NCBI GenBank assembly: GCA_965178125.1
Contig: OZ237746.1
Location: 1,054,001 to 1,118,000, forward strand
Direction of reading: 5' to 3'
Source: Bilabrum cf. latius
Taxonomy: Eukaryota; Bigyra: Bicosoecida; Bigyra; Bicosoecida
Length of the DNA: 64,000 nucleotides
Part shown: positions 23,885 through 35,472 of the stretch, piece after piece
Numbering within the stretch: position 1 is the first letter of the stretch
Layout of the letters: each line of letters opens with the position of its first letter
Notes under the pieces: generated by a model
Told to the model about the DNA's origin: nothing
The model's database searches: none
What the model saw: the letters and a program-made list of their open reading frames with translations, nothing else
Program-made: the position numbers and the translations under genes

Positions 23885-24412
23885 GGACCCGCACATCAGG
23901 CTACAACGCATGGAAAGGTTGGCGGTTGTGTGCATTTGAAACATCATGATGGAAATTCATCATTTCGAGGCCCGAGCCCGGCCAAGCAGCCGGCCGCCCC
24001 CCGCCCCACCTGGAAAGGCTTGCATTTCTTGGCCCGCTCACAACCTAATCTAGGGATAAAGCTTGTTGCACGATGAATCCGACTCCAATCAACTACCACT
24101 CCGAGGTTTGGGACGAAGCAACTGGAAGTGCCAGTTTCTCCACTGTACTTCTGCTTCGTTCACCACGAAATCAGCACTCACCTACATCAGCCACTCACTG
24201 CTCCCACCACCACGCCCCTCAAGACAAAACAAGCCTGCGCATCGCGCTTCAGCTCTCATGGCTTCGCCGAGCAGAGTGCGCTCTGCCAAGACACAAAGTG
24301 GAATTCCAAAACGCTCATTCGAAATCACGATGCGCCGTGACGCTACGTGCCAATTGCATTGTCGAATGGTGCAAGAAATACAGCCCTATGCCTGTCGTGT
24401 TGCGTCACGCAA
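23885..24412. other. Convergent intergenic region
   Basis: About 530 bp between the 3' ends of the unidentified gene (+) and U1-70K (-), lower in GC. Overlapping short ORFs show no motif. It should hold both 3' UTRs. Confidence 0.45.
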
Positions 24413-26067
24413 TTAGTAGCGGTATCCTTGTTCCCGCCGCCCACCATCTCCGTAGCTCCGGCCGCCGTCCCGGCCGTACCCTCCACGTGGACGGTCGTCC
24501 TCGCGGTACCCTCCACCTCCTCGCCCCCCGTATCCACCCCCCCCACCGCCCCCCCGATAGCCTCCGTACCCCCCGCCTCCGCCGCCGTACGGCCCACCTC
24601 GCCTGCCGTCGTCGTACCGGCCGCCCCCTCCACCTCCGCCGCCGTACCCGCCCCCCCCTCCGCCTCGGTCGTCCCGGCTCCTGCTCCGGTCGTGGTACCC
24701 GCCGCGCCCGCCCCCGCCCCCGCCCCAGCGGGCCCCATACCCCCCCCCGCCTCGGTCGTCTCTGCCCCCCCTGTATCCCCCGCCGTCCCGATAGCCCCCC
24801 CCGTACCCTCCCCCGCGGTACCCGCCCCCGCCCCCGTAAGGCCCACCCCCCCTCCTGTCGTCGTCGTACCCCCCTCTGCCGCGGTAGGAATCCCTCCCGT
24901 CACCCCCCATGCGGCCCCCGCCATCCCCACCCCCCCTGTGCCCCCCACCCCCTTCGAGCACTTGCAGCTGGCCCCGGGACCGCATCCTGGCCCTCTTCTT
25001 GCTCTCCTTCTCGGGGCGACCCGGGCCCAGGCCCCCTCCCAGCCGGCGGGGCAGCCACCCATCCACGGTGCGCCCCCGCTCCACGTCCACCACCACCTTC
25101 CGGCCGTCGATCACGCGGTCCTTGGCCCCCCGGAAGGCCGCCTTGAGGGCCTCGTCGGAGCCCATCTGCACGAAGGCGTACCCGCGGGGCAGCTTCGACT
25201 CCGAGTCCTCCACCACCTTCACGTCCACCACGGCCCCGTACTGCTCGAATTCCCTCCGCAGCCGCGCCTCGGTGGTCTCGTAGGCCAGCCGGCCCACGAA
25301 CAGAGTCGAGTACGCGTCGGCCGTCTTGCTCTACCTCCTGGTCGGCTGGCCGCTGCTGCTGCTGCTGCTGCTGGCAGTCGCCTGGCCCGATGGCGTCTGT
25401 GCGGCATCGGAGGCTGCAGACGAGCTGTCGGCGCCCGCCGCGGAAGAGTCCGGCGCGGCAGGCGGCTTGCTCGCGTCTCCTGCTGCGGGCGGCGACGCAG
25501 CCTTGCCGGCCTGCACCGCGGCGGCCACCTCCATCTCCTTCTCTCGCAGCGTCTTGTATTCGGCTTGCTTCTTTGCTAGCTCTTCCTTGAACTGTCTCGT
25601 CTTCTCGGTGGCGGCGCGCGCCTTGCGCTCGTCCTTCTCGTCGCGGAGCTCCCGCTGCACCGGCGGTGCGGCACGCAGCTGCGAAAGCAAGCTTTTGGCA
25701 CATTGAGAGGCAGCAGCAAATGGAATTCTATACACAGACACGCGCGAAAACAACGATATCTGAACGCAGGCTAGATGGGCCACGCAGTGCAAAGGAGAGC
25801 GCGCACCTTTTCCATGAGATCAGCCACTCCTGTGATCTTGACTGGCTCTCGTTTCTTGCCGGCCGACATCCCCTAGGGCGAGACATACGGCAGTGGCGGC
25901 CTCGGTTCAAACAAGGGCCGCAGCGTCATCGGTAACAGGCTGCCGTACGGCTGCATCACGCCCTTCATGAGCTTGCCGCGACGGCCGCCCCGGCCCCCTC
26001 CTCGGCCGCCGCGGCCCCGTCCTCCGCCTCGCCAGCCGCCTCCCCCTCTACCTCCGTCCCTGTACAT
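24413..26067 (-). CDS. SNRNP70: U1 snRNP 70-kDa protein (U1-70K) with RGG/YG-rich tail
   Basis: Exon 1 26067-25807, intron 25806-25679 (GTGCGC...TTCGCAG), exon 2 25678-24413; about 508 aa, TAA stop. Residues after MKGVMQPYG match the U1-70K N-terminal region (LRPLFEPRPPLPYV ... KKREPVKITGVADLMEK). A charged helix follows, then the RRM: TLFVGRLAYETTEARLRREF, RGYAFVQM (RNP1), DGRKVVVDVERGRTVDGW and RRLGGGLG, near-identical to the family. TAG at codon 65 (25875-25873) and codon 203 (25333-25331), the latter just before the RRM. The protein binds U1 stem-loop I for 5' splice-site recognition. Unusually, the tail is Gly/Arg/Tyr repeats with only one short SRSRD instead of a long RS domain. The start is uncertain: ATG 26067 adds an RGG segment; ATG 25968 would give a conventional N-terminus. 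Confidence 0.88.
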
Positions 26068-26216
26068 TCGCGGGTAAGATGACCGGGAACGCTGCAATCC
26101 ACGGGCACGCTTGCCCTCGGATGTGGACGAACTGCAATTGCTGGGCCGGGGGTTGCGTGCGGTTGCAAGGGCGTGTTCGCCCGTCGGAAACTCGGCACGT
26201 CTTCCTCGGTAGACTC
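26068..26216. promoter_or_regulatory. Compact bidirectional promoter region (U1-70K / eIF3l)
   Basis: Only about 150 bp separates the two divergent start codons, so both genes must share this interval for initiation. No TATA-like element was recognised. The function is inferred from layout only. Confidence 0.4.
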
Positions 26217-28775
26217 ATGGCAGGCGCGATGCAGCAAGGCCGATAGGTCTGGTCGAGCAGTGCAGTGGCTGCGTTTGGTGGCGGGAAGCCGTCTGGCGCT
26301 GCAGGGGCGGGGGGCGACCGAGGCTTTGCGCCGGTCCCTGCAGAGATGATTCAGTTCGCTCGTGATCTCGACTCTGCCGTCGCAGAGAAAAACCAGAGAG
26401 GTGAGGGGACACAATAGGCGGTGCGCTTTGATCGATGCGCCGCTCGACGGAATGCTGCCTGCCGTGCTCCGACCGGGCGCGTCCTTGTCGCTCTGCACGA
26501 GAATCCGAGTGTTTGTTTGAAACCCCGTGCCCCCCACCGACCGACCGCAGATCTCCAGCAGCTGTGTTCCAAGGAGCATTTGCTTGGTTTGCTCAAGGAT
26601 GGTGCGCACAGGCGGCTGCCTGCGCTGCACTTGGTGTCGCAGCACATGGTTCGTGCGCCGGTGGCGGCTGGTCTGCTGTACAGGATTCTGTTCTACCGAT
26701 TCAACCTGATCATCCTGCGCGACGCCGCCGGCGACCGGAAGAATCCTCCCATGGCGATGATCGCAGACGCGTGCGCCACGTTTATTGAGTTTTTGGACGC
26801 CGTCATGCGCACGAGGGAACCCGAGGCTGGTTCGAAGAAGGTGTTTGCGAGGCAGCTCGAGCTGCCCGCGGATGTGTGCTTTGACATCGTGGACGGAAGC
26901 ATCCTGCGGCTGTACGAAATTTTCCACAGGGAGAGGTGAGCCGGCCAGAATCGGCCTCAGTAGCGCCCAGCCCGCTGCCTCAGGCCGTGGAGGCGGATCG
27001 CGCGCCGTGCCCCACGGATCCGCGTTCGCGTAGCTGCACTCCGACAGTCCTACCTGTTCATCACCTGCACGGCCAAAATCCCCATCACTCACCAGTGAAC
27101 CCGCTCTTACTCCCACTCCCACCCGCGCAGGCAGCAGTTCGTGGAGAAGCAGCGCAGCGCAGCCGCGGCCCAGGGCGTGGAGCTGGACCCCGGGGCGGCC
27201 TGGGTGATCGAGAACGTGGACTGCCAGAGCGTGTGGCTGCTGGACCAGCTGCTGGCCTCGCTGCAGAACGTGGTGGCCAAGGCGGGCACTCGGCGGGAGC
27301 TGGAGGGCGGCGAGGACGAGGAGGCGGTCGAGGGCGAGGACGGGGAGGAGGGCAGCGGAGGGGAGGGGGTGCCCCCGCTGACCCGCCGCTGCGGGACGTT
27401 CTGCCTGCTGGCCCTGCTGCGGCTGCACACCAAGTGCGGCGATTTCGGCGCTGCCGTGGAGACGGTCAGCTGCCTTCGGGCCTCGACGGACTCTAGGTTC
27501 CTTCTGGCGAGGGGCTGCCACCTCAACCTGTGGTACTACGCGGCTTTCTCGCTCTTCATGGCGCGGAGGTACGCGGACGCGGCGAGGGCACTCGGCCGGG
27601 CCATGCCCCTGTACCTGCACCTGCTGGACAAGTCCCACCGCCGGGACTTCCAGAGCAAGATCATGAGCAAGATGGCCGGGCTGCTGCTCCTGTGCACGGC
27701 GCTCTCCCCGGGGCTGGCCGTGGACTCGGGGCTGCTGCAGGCCGCCCGCCAGCTGCCGCACCTGGCCCAGCGGGTGGAGAGGCTGAGGGACCTCTCGGCG
27801 GTGGCGGCGGCCGTGCAGGCGGCGGCCCGCGGGGACGGGATGGCCGAGCTCCTCGCTGCGGCGGAGGAGGAGGACGAGGAGGAGGGCGAGGACGGGGAGG
27901 GGGGAGCAGAGGACGGGGGGGACGGGCGCGCCTCGGGGGGTGCCTCCGGCGCCTCGCTGCACGACGCGGGTGCCGCCCGCGCCAGCGTCAAGGAGGCCGT
28001 GCAGGAGCTGCGCGCCCTCTTCAAGGAGGTGGCTCCCTCGTTCATCGACCCGAGCTTCCCCCCCGTGCAGACGGCCGACACGCCCCTGGAGCACCACACG
28101 CACTGGTTCATGCGGGAGGCGCTCCCCCGGCTGGCCACCGTGCCGGCCGTGCGGTCGCTCTTCTCTCTCTACGACTCGATCGAGGCCAGCAAGGTGGGCG
28201 CGCTGGCCAGCCTGCCCGCGGACAGCACGCGGGCGGCCCTGGTGGCCACCAAGATGAGGACCATCGAGGTGAGGGGCGCGGGGGACGCGCCCGCCAGCAG
28301 CGGGCCCCTGGGGTACACGGACAGCGACGTGCACTACAGCGTGGCGGCAGACGGGGTGGTCGAGGTGGCGCACGCGGACGACGCCGCAGGGGGGGAGGTC
28401 AAGTCGGTGGTGGCCCCGGGGTCCGCCGCCCCCTCCACGGCCGAGTCGGACGCGGCTGCGGGGTCGTCGTCGTCGGGCGGGGGCCACCGGCTGTCCCTGG
28501 ACGAGGTGCGCACGGCGGCGCTCATGGCGGCGCAGGAGCTGCGCCTGGGCGCGGCGGGCTCCGCGGGGTCGGCCGGGTCCCGCAAGTCGGCCCGCTCGAG
28601 CGGGGGCGCGCTGGAGAGCTACGTGAGGACGCTGCGCAAGTCGAGCCAGCAGAGGGTGCGGGCGGTCAAGAACTCGTCACGGCTGGCAGACGCCACGGTG
28701 GAGCAGCTGCAGAGGGTCAAGGCCGAGAAGCAGGCCAGGCTGGCGGCGGCGGGGGCCAGCGAAAGCAAGGCCTGA
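26217..28775 (+). CDS. EIF3L: Translation initiation factor eIF3 subunit L
   Basis: Three exons: 26217-26400, 26551-26935, 27131-28775; introns 26401-26550 (GTGAGGG...CCGCAG) and 26936-27130 (GTGAGCC...GCGCAG). 737 aa, TGA stop. One TAG at codon 10 (26244). The eIF3l region is clear: FCLLALLRLHTKCGDFGAAV, YYAAFSLFMARRYADAARAL and KIMSKMAGLLLLCTAL match the family's helical repeats (GLLRLHSLLGDY..., YYVGFAYLMLRRYADAIR). The PCI-like part with LFSLYDSIEASKVGAL and YSVAADGVVEVAHAD follows. Two acidic low-complexity inserts (about 330-350 and 540-560) are extra. It is part of the eIF3 complex on the 40S ribosome. Exon 1 was chosen because its donor phase joins exon 2 in frame and gives an N-terminus with an ATG. 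Confidence 0.9.
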
Positions 28776-29116
28776 GGCCGGCGGGATCCTTTACGGTCGT
28801 TTTTCTCTTCCCCCTTCCAAAATGGCCTGGGTTCACTAGCAAGCCTCAGGGCAAGGCTTTAGTAGAATTGGCGCAGGTCGACACAGATTTGTCCCGTTTC
28901 TCCGATCCTGCCGACCGCACACGATTTTCAGGCACGAAGCTATGGAAAACACAATTTTATAGTGCAACCGAGCGACGGCATAAACTCTGCCTTCCAAGCC
29001 CGCGCACGAAACCACGCGTGCGACCTGCTGCGAGCCCACTGGCTCCCTCTGCGGTTGATCGATCGATCCACCACTTTGGGGATCGATCAACCCCTTCCCT
29101 TACCAGTGCGCGACCC
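28776..29116. other. Convergent intergenic region eIF3l / SDR
   Basis: About 340 bp holding both 3' UTRs. No other feature recognised. Confidence 0.5.
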
Positions 29117-30463
29117 TCACTTGCCCTTCTTGGCCCCAAGCCCGAGGCTCTCCTCCTTGGCGGTGGCGGGGAAGATGCCCTGCGCCACTGCCCGCACCAC
29201 GGCGTCCTTGAGCGTGGGTGCGGTGAGCGCTGGCACCTTGTAGGAGAACCGCAGCTCTGAGGTGAGCTTGGAGCCGTCCAGCTTCATGTGCTTGTTGGAC
29301 AGCAGCTCGGGGTGCAGGTACGGGCTCAGCGGGGTGGCCTTGATCTTGTTCTCGGAGAGCAGGCGCGTCCAGGGCGCCATGTGCGTGGCGTTGGCGGCGT
29401 CCACGGCCGTCTTGATGGCCATGCTCGCCGCGCCCGAGACGAGCATCCCGTGGAAGCCCGTCTTGATCTTGAACACCTCCGAGAGCACGCCGGCCAGCTT
29501 CTCCTGCGTCGTGTCCCCGGGGTCCACCACGTTGTACACGGACCCGGGGCCCGCCTTGCCCGCCGCGGCCAGGTGCCACAGCGCCCTGCACAGGTCAAAG
29601 ACGTGCACCGTGTTCACGCTGAGGCCCTTGTCCCACAGCAGCTGCATCTTCTCCCCCGTGTAGCGGTACGTGGCGGCGCACACGGCCCTGGGCATGACCC
29701 CTTGCACGTCCGCCGGCCCGTACACGAGTGCGGGCCGCACGATGAGCGAGGGTAGGCCCGCCTTGGCGAGCTCGTTCACCTTCTCCTCCGCCGCCAGCAG
29801 GTACTTGGCCGGCGTTGTCCACGGGTCCGTCGCGTTCGACTCCTTGGCGGCTCGCCCCGTGGACTTGTACACGGCCCCCGTCGAGACGAAGATGAACCGC
29901 TTCACGCCGAGCTTGAGCGCGGCGTCGGCGCACTTCTCCGCCGCCGCAACCGTCTTCGCGTACCGGTCCTCCTTGAGGCCGTAGCCCGTCTCTGCGCACA
30001 AGTTGAACACCACGTCGAACGCACCCTTGGACGGATCGAACGCCGCGGCGACGTGCTCGTCCATGGCCAGGTCCGCCTGGACGAAATCCACCAGGTCGGA
30101 CGTGAGGGCAGCCTTGTGCTCGTCCCTGCGAGATCGGGTTGAAAATAAAGCGATGCGCACGTACGTACCGAAAGCCCAGGAGGCGTGCGGGGCGAGGCGC
30201 GAGGACTGTCGCCCGCGCTCGCTCGCTCGATCGGTTGGGTGGTAGAGTCGACAGCGTCCGCGATGCCCTCACCCTGCAAATACCATGGTTGGTCTCTTTT
30301 TGTCTGCTACGCGAATGGAAGACACAAGCTTGTTGTCAATCAGGTACTTGACAAGGTTCCTGCCGCAGCTGCCGCAGCCTCCGAGCACCAAAACCCGTGG
30401 CTTGCCCCCAGCGGACGATCCGCCACCGCTCCCGCCCGTCGAAGCGCCAGCCACGCCGGCCAT
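29117..30463 (-). CDS. Atypical extended short-chain dehydrogenase (3-beta-HSD/epimerase type)
   Basis: Exon 1 30463-30273, intron 30272-30126 (GTGAGGG...TCGCAG), exon 2 30125-29117; 399 aa, TGA, no TAG. A Rossmann nucleotide-binding motif (VLVLGGCGSCGRNLVKYL, GxxGxxG) near residue 25 is followed by DLAMDEHV, VVFNLCAETGYG, FIFVSTGAVY and VRPALVYGP, the standard order of an atypical extended SDR binding NAD(P). At the usual catalytic site, AKYLLAAEEKV has the Tyr, but no Lys four residues later as in YxxxK. Substrate is unknown; the family covers sterol dehydrogenases, sugar epimerases and assembly factors. A short Gly-rich N-terminus precedes the fold. An upstream in-frame ATG could extend it by about 15 residues. 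Confidence 0.85.
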
Positions 30464-30675
30464 GTCAAACAATGGATTTTCAGTTACCGCGAAAACACAG
30501 TAGGGCGCTACCGAAAAGCGTGACGCGCCGATCAAATGGCCCCCATTGGCGGGATCCTGCGCAGCTGCCGGCTCGTCACCCAGCGTTCTGGATGCCGCCG
30601 CGGCCCGGGGCGGCCGGGGCGCTGGCGGCAGCGACGCCAAGCAGTGGATAGATACTACTGGAATGATATTGCAGA

Positions 30676-32445
30676 TCACTCATCGTCCTCCTCATCCTCT
30701 TCCTCCCCGTCGCCTTCGCCCTCCCCCTCCTCGTCCGGCTAGTAGCCAGGGTCCGGCAGGTTGAGCAGCACCAGCCCGCGCAGCTGCACGGGGGTGAACG
30801 CAGACAGCGCCAGCTCGTCGGGCAGCACCCACGGCCCGGACCCGGCCCCCTCGCCGCTGCCCCCGGCAAGCCCAGAGGCGGCTTCCTCGGCCTCCTCCGC
30901 GGAGAGCCCAGCCGCCGCCCCCGCCTCCCGCACGGCCTGGGCCTGGCTCAGGCTGCCGTCGGGCCGCAGGGAGCCGTGGGCCAGCCGCAGCATGCGGCCC
31001 CTGAACACTTTCTGCGCCCCTTCCTCCTCTGGCACCTTCTCCTGCACCCAGTCCCGTATCCTGGCCAGCACAGCCCCCACCGTCTCTGTCCTGGCCAGCT
31101 GCACGGGGCCCACCACCAGGTCCTTGGGCTTGCTCGGCATGCTGCTCTCCGAACCCCCTCCCCCTTCCTCGTCCTCGCCCTCCTTCTCTTCCCCTTCCCC
31201 GTCCTCTTCGTCGTCCTCTCCATCGCCATCGCCACCTCCCTCCCCGTCCTGGCTCCCTTCTCCCTGCAACTACCCGTCCTCTTCCTCCTCTTCCTCCCCT
31301 TCCCCCCTCGGATCCACCCTGGACACGATCACCGTCAGCAAGATGGGCTGGCCCAGCAGCGCTTGCCTCCCCGCCTGCACCCGTGCCCGCAGCCGCACCA
31401 CACATCTCTCCTTCCTCTTCCGCAGCGCGTCCCGGATCAGGTCGTCCACAAGCCCCCGCGCGACCGCCCTCCTCTCCAGAGGGCCCCCCGTCCGGATGGC
31501 GTCCTCCACCACGCGAGGCACCGCCACCGTCTGCATCTCCGTGGCCACCCCGTCCTCGAACTGCCCCCGCAGCCGCATGCGCCGCAGAGCCTCCGCCAGC
31601 CCCCTCCGAGCCGCCGCCCTGCCCACCTGCAGCGCGCACACCTTGGCCGCCGCGTCGCCCGCCTGCCCCGCCTGCCGCATCCTCCTCCTCATCTCCATGC
31701 GCCCCCGCTGCGCCGCCGCCAGCGCCCTCGACTCCATCTCGCGGATGCGGGCGGCCTCCCTGCGCCTGTCCTGCAGCAGCTCGTGCCTCCTGGCCTGCAG
31801 CCCCCCAAGCTGCTCCTCCTCGGTGACCTCCAGCAGCGCCTGCTCCAGCGTCTTGCCCACCAGCACGTCCAGCAGCGGGGCCACCTCCTCGTCAAAGTCC
31901 CACAGCAGAGCGGGGTCCGTCTGCGTGTCCGCGTCCACGCCGCGCTTCATGTGGTTGCCCTGCATGCAAGCAGGGTCTCCAGCGGGGTACGCGGGCCGCG
32001 GGGGCGGGAGCACGAACTCGTCCGTCTGCGTGGCCTGGTCCAGCACCTCGCCTCCCGCCGAGCGCAGCGACGCGATCGCCGGGTTCTCCTGCTCGTTCTC
32101 CACCAGAAACTGCGTGAGATCTATTTCTTCGTGAGACTCTGGCCTTGCCCTCGCCTTGAACGGGTTGGGCCCTCTTCGGCGCCGCCTTTCCCTCGCCTTG
32201 GCCGCGCGGTCCTCCGCCGTGGAGGTCGAGCCGGCGACTTTCTCCACGTCGGCGTGAGCCAGCGTCCTGCCGAAGGCGGCACCTAATCTGCTCTGCGAAG
32301 CAGTTGCGTCGCTGCCGGCTGGTGCGCCCGGCGCGTCGAACTGGCTCCCCCAGGCCGAGCCACCAGGCGCGGGGTCGCCGGCGCGGCCGGCGGCGCCCGG
32401 CGGACGCGCGAGGGCGGACCCTCTGTAGACACGAGGGTCATGCAT
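30676..32445 (-). CDS. RSPH3: Radial spoke protein 3 (axonemal AKAP, LC8-binding)
   Basis: Single exon, 589 aa from ATG 32445 to TGA 30678-30676, with TAG at codons 392 (31272-31270) and 569 (30741-30739). Family landmarks: DPRVYRGSALA at the N-terminus (DPRVVRGNTYA in the family), RRRRGPNPFKARARPESHEEIDLTQFL split by short linkers, QATQTDEFVLPPPRPAY, ADTQTDPALLWDFDEEVAPLL, and VGKTLEQALLEVTEEE, the RSP3 core, then a long Arg/Glu helix. The two TQT motifs (about 137 and 174) are the kind bound by dynein light chain LC8 in RSP3. RSP3 anchors the radial spoke to axonemal doublets, so this gene implies motile flagella. The C-terminal third is partly a TVIVSRV-containing region and acidic runs, the last stretch lying beyond the TAGs. 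Confidence 0.9.
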
Positions 32446-33017
32446 AATATTTATGCTGCGTGGGAAGGCGCACGGGTGCTATGGATTTCATGATTCGCTG
32501 CGGGAGCGGCATAGTTGCACATGGTTCCGAAGGGGGCCAGCTCTTACGCCTTTCTAGGCTCATCCGCCGATCGATACAGGTCCTGCGGGGCAAAATCCGA
32601 TTGGTCCATGACCTTGGACGATGAAGCGGTCGGTTTGGACGCATAGCTGTACTAAGCGCCCGCCATCCTGGCTGGTTGATGAAGTTTGCTCAACGGATCC
32701 GCTGCCGATAGAAAGTGCACCTTACTTGATCCGATCGCCTACCAGACCACGAATGGTGGAAACGGCAAGCATAGTAGATTTTCTCGACATCATGCCGGGA
32801 AAGGAGGCCACCGACAAGGGTTAGTCGTATTAGGAGTAGCATTGATTCATATTATGTCCCTGTTGTCTTCCTGAATGCGTCTAAATCGCTGCAATCGCCT
32901 GGCTTGCAGTTGCCGCCGTCGCTGGCTGCGGCACGCCAGGCCTGCCACCGGCTGCTGCTATCCTTTACTCGATTCCTCCATCCCGAATCTACCGTTGCAG
33001 CTGCTGCCACTGCCCGT
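32446..33017. other. Intergenic region, RSP3 / L23a divergent
   Basis: About 570 bp. It should hold both promoters. I could not find a convincing upstream exon that would supply the missing L23a N-terminus. No RNA gene recognised. Confidence 0.45.
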
Positions 33018-33518
33018 ATGGTGCGCAAGGGCGCCCACGGCAAGACCATCAAGGTCCGCACGTCTGTGAGAGCTTGGGATTGTTCGCACCAGTGACTGCC
33101 GTAGCTCTGAATTTTCCCGCCCGCGGTCGGAGCACTGGCACATTCTTTGCACCATTGCACCGTTTTGATATCGCAGGTGCGCTTCTACAGGCCCAAGACC
33201 CTGTCGCTGCCCAGGAAGCCCAAGTACTTGTCTAGGTCGAGCCCTCGCCTGCCCCGCCTCGACAACTGGGCCGTGATCAAGAAGCCCCTTGCGTCTGAGC
33301 GTGCCATCAAGCAGATTGAGGACGCCAACACTTTGGTTCTGATCGTGGACGTGCGCTCGAACAAGCAGCAGATCAAGCGCGCCGTGGAGGAGCGGTACGA
33401 TTGCAAGGTTGTCAAGGTCAGGACTCTGATCCGCCCCGACGGACAGAAGAAGGCCTACGTCATGCTCAAGGCTCACCAGGATGCTCTTGATGTGGCTAAC
33501 AGGATCGGCATCGTCTGA
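33018..33518 (+). CDS. RPL23A: 60S ribosomal protein L23a (uL23)
   Basis: Exon 1 33018-33065, intron 33066-33176 (GTGAGAG...TCGCAG, phase 0), exon 2 33177-33518; 129 aa, TGA, no [50 protein letters not shown] and VNTLIRPDG-like [15 protein letters not shown] match uL23 over its whole length, ending [12 protein letters not shown]. It sits at the polypeptide exit tunnel and is the docking site for SRP and nascent-chain factors. Human L23a has about 30 more N-terminal residues (a basic nuclear-import segment); here the first exon gives only 16 residues. Either the segment is short in this lineage or a further 5' exon was missed. Confidence 0.95.
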
Positions 33519-34021
33519 GCTTGCCTATCACGCTGGCTGGTGGCTGCCGGCGATAGTGGACCGGCAGCACTGGAGTGGAAGGGGGGATGTCGCTTGCCCG
33601 ACACCGCTCACTGTGATATGAATCATTGGTGGTGCGTGGATCGGCTGCGGCGAGCTGCGGCTTGGCTTGTGCGACGTGATCGCTTGTCGTGCGTTGATAG
33701 AAGAAGCAAGTGTGCCGCAGTCGTATAGTGTGCCTCTCTTTACTATAAAGAGACCACCTCGCCAGTGCAAACGAGCTGGCACTATTGATGGTGCAGTCCG
33801 TAGTCTATCAACCCACCGGATTCATGCGCACCAGCCCACGCCACACTTATCATCAGGAGGGGTGAGGGGCATGCGCAGCTGAGCCCGGAGTCGAAACCAC
33901 ACCAGCCAGCTGCCCCTGATCAAGCCACTCAGGTCGTCAGGGAAGTTGCCCACGGGCCAGTCAGGGCTGACTGGCATCCGCACATAACTTGTTTTCAAGC
34001 ATCTCCGTGCGCCCTAGGTTC
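33519..34021. other. Intergenic region L23a / PAPS synthetase
   Basis: About 500 bp between co-oriented genes. It includes a short AT-rich stretch near 33735. No further feature recognised. Confidence 0.45.
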
Positions 34022-35441
34022 ATGAAGTCTCGGCACAGGGGTGGGAGGCCCTCCTCGTTTCTCCGTGTGAGAGGCATCCTTGCCGCACGTGTCTCGTTTG
34101 AACCCTCGGCCTGGGCCGTAAAGCACTGCTCCATGCCGCATTGTACTATGCATATGAGAACGATTCCCTCATCTTGCCACATGAACGCTTGCCTGATTCG
34201 CATGCAACGCGCGTTCCCCCATCCGTTTCATTTGAAGTATGCTTTTGCGTCGCAGGACCGGCGCCTGCTCATTGGGGGCCTCCTTGGCAGCGTGGTGCTC
34301 GTGATTATTGCGATTCGGTTCATGTCCGGGGGCGACTCGGGCACCAGCAATTCGTCGGGTTCGCAAACAACGGTTCGAGGCCACTCGGCCGCTCCGATCG
34401 ACAACGTGGATCTGGAAGGCACGACCCCAATCCCGGGCGAGGAGCTGCTCAACACCCCGCACGGGTGAGTCATTCCATAATTTGCGCATCGCGCGCTCCT
34501 GCTGCCGCCGAGCCGGCCCGGAGGCAATCTTTGCCAGTGGCGCTGCTGGCTCCCGTCCCTTGCTGTGCCCCTTCCATCCGGCCCGTAGCGTCCTCCCATC
34601 CGCCCTATTCTCGCACCACTGCACCCCCACTCCACCCCCCCCCGCGCTTCCCCCGCGCTTCCCCCCAATCGCCTCATTGCAGCGGCCAGCTTGTGAACCT
34701 GATCGCCTCCGCGGACCGTCAGCGGGCCTTGCGGCTGGACGTGTCCCCCCAGCTGCCCACGCTCACGCTCACCCAGCGCCAGCTGTGCGACATCGAGCTG
34801 CTCATGTCGGGCGGCTTCTCCCCGCTGAACAAGTTCATGACGAGGGACGTGTACGAGGGGGTGGTGAACGACATGCGGCTGGGCCCCTCCTTCGGCGACC
34901 GGGTCTTCCCCATGCCCATCACGCTGGACGTCTCGGACGAGGTGGCGGCGGGGGTGAGCCCCGGCAGCCAGCTGGCCCTGAGGGACCCCTTCTACAACCT
35001 GGTGGCGGTGCTCACTGTGGAGGACAAGTACCAGCCGAACAAGGCGGAGGAGGCGCTCAAGGTCTTCGGGACGAGGGACCAGTCGCACCCCGCGGTGGAC
35101 TACCTCATGAACCAGGCGGGCTCGTGGTACATTGGGGGCTCCATCGAGGGGGTCAGGCTGCCCCAGCACTTCGACTTCAACGAGGACAGGCTCACCCCGA
35201 GGATGGTCCGGAGGCTCGTGGCCTCCCGCCGCTGGGACAAGTTCGTGGCCTTCCAGACGAGGAACCCCATGCACCGCGCGCACATCGAGCTCACCCGGCT
35301 GGCGGCCGAGGAGATCGACGCGGGCGTGCTGATCCACCCCGTGGTGGGCATGACCAAGCCGGGGGACGTGGACTACGCCGTGAGGGTGCGCTGCTACAGG
35401 GCCATCGTGGCCTCGGGGCGGTACTACAAGCCGGGGCGGGT

Positions 35442-35472
<31 letters not shown>

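Noticed and set aside
25965-28487. An 840-residue minus-strand ORF antisense to eIF3l and the U1-70K start
   Set aside because: It is a GC-driven shadow: low-complexity, no motif, and the plus strand encodes a clear eIF3l with consistent splice sites.
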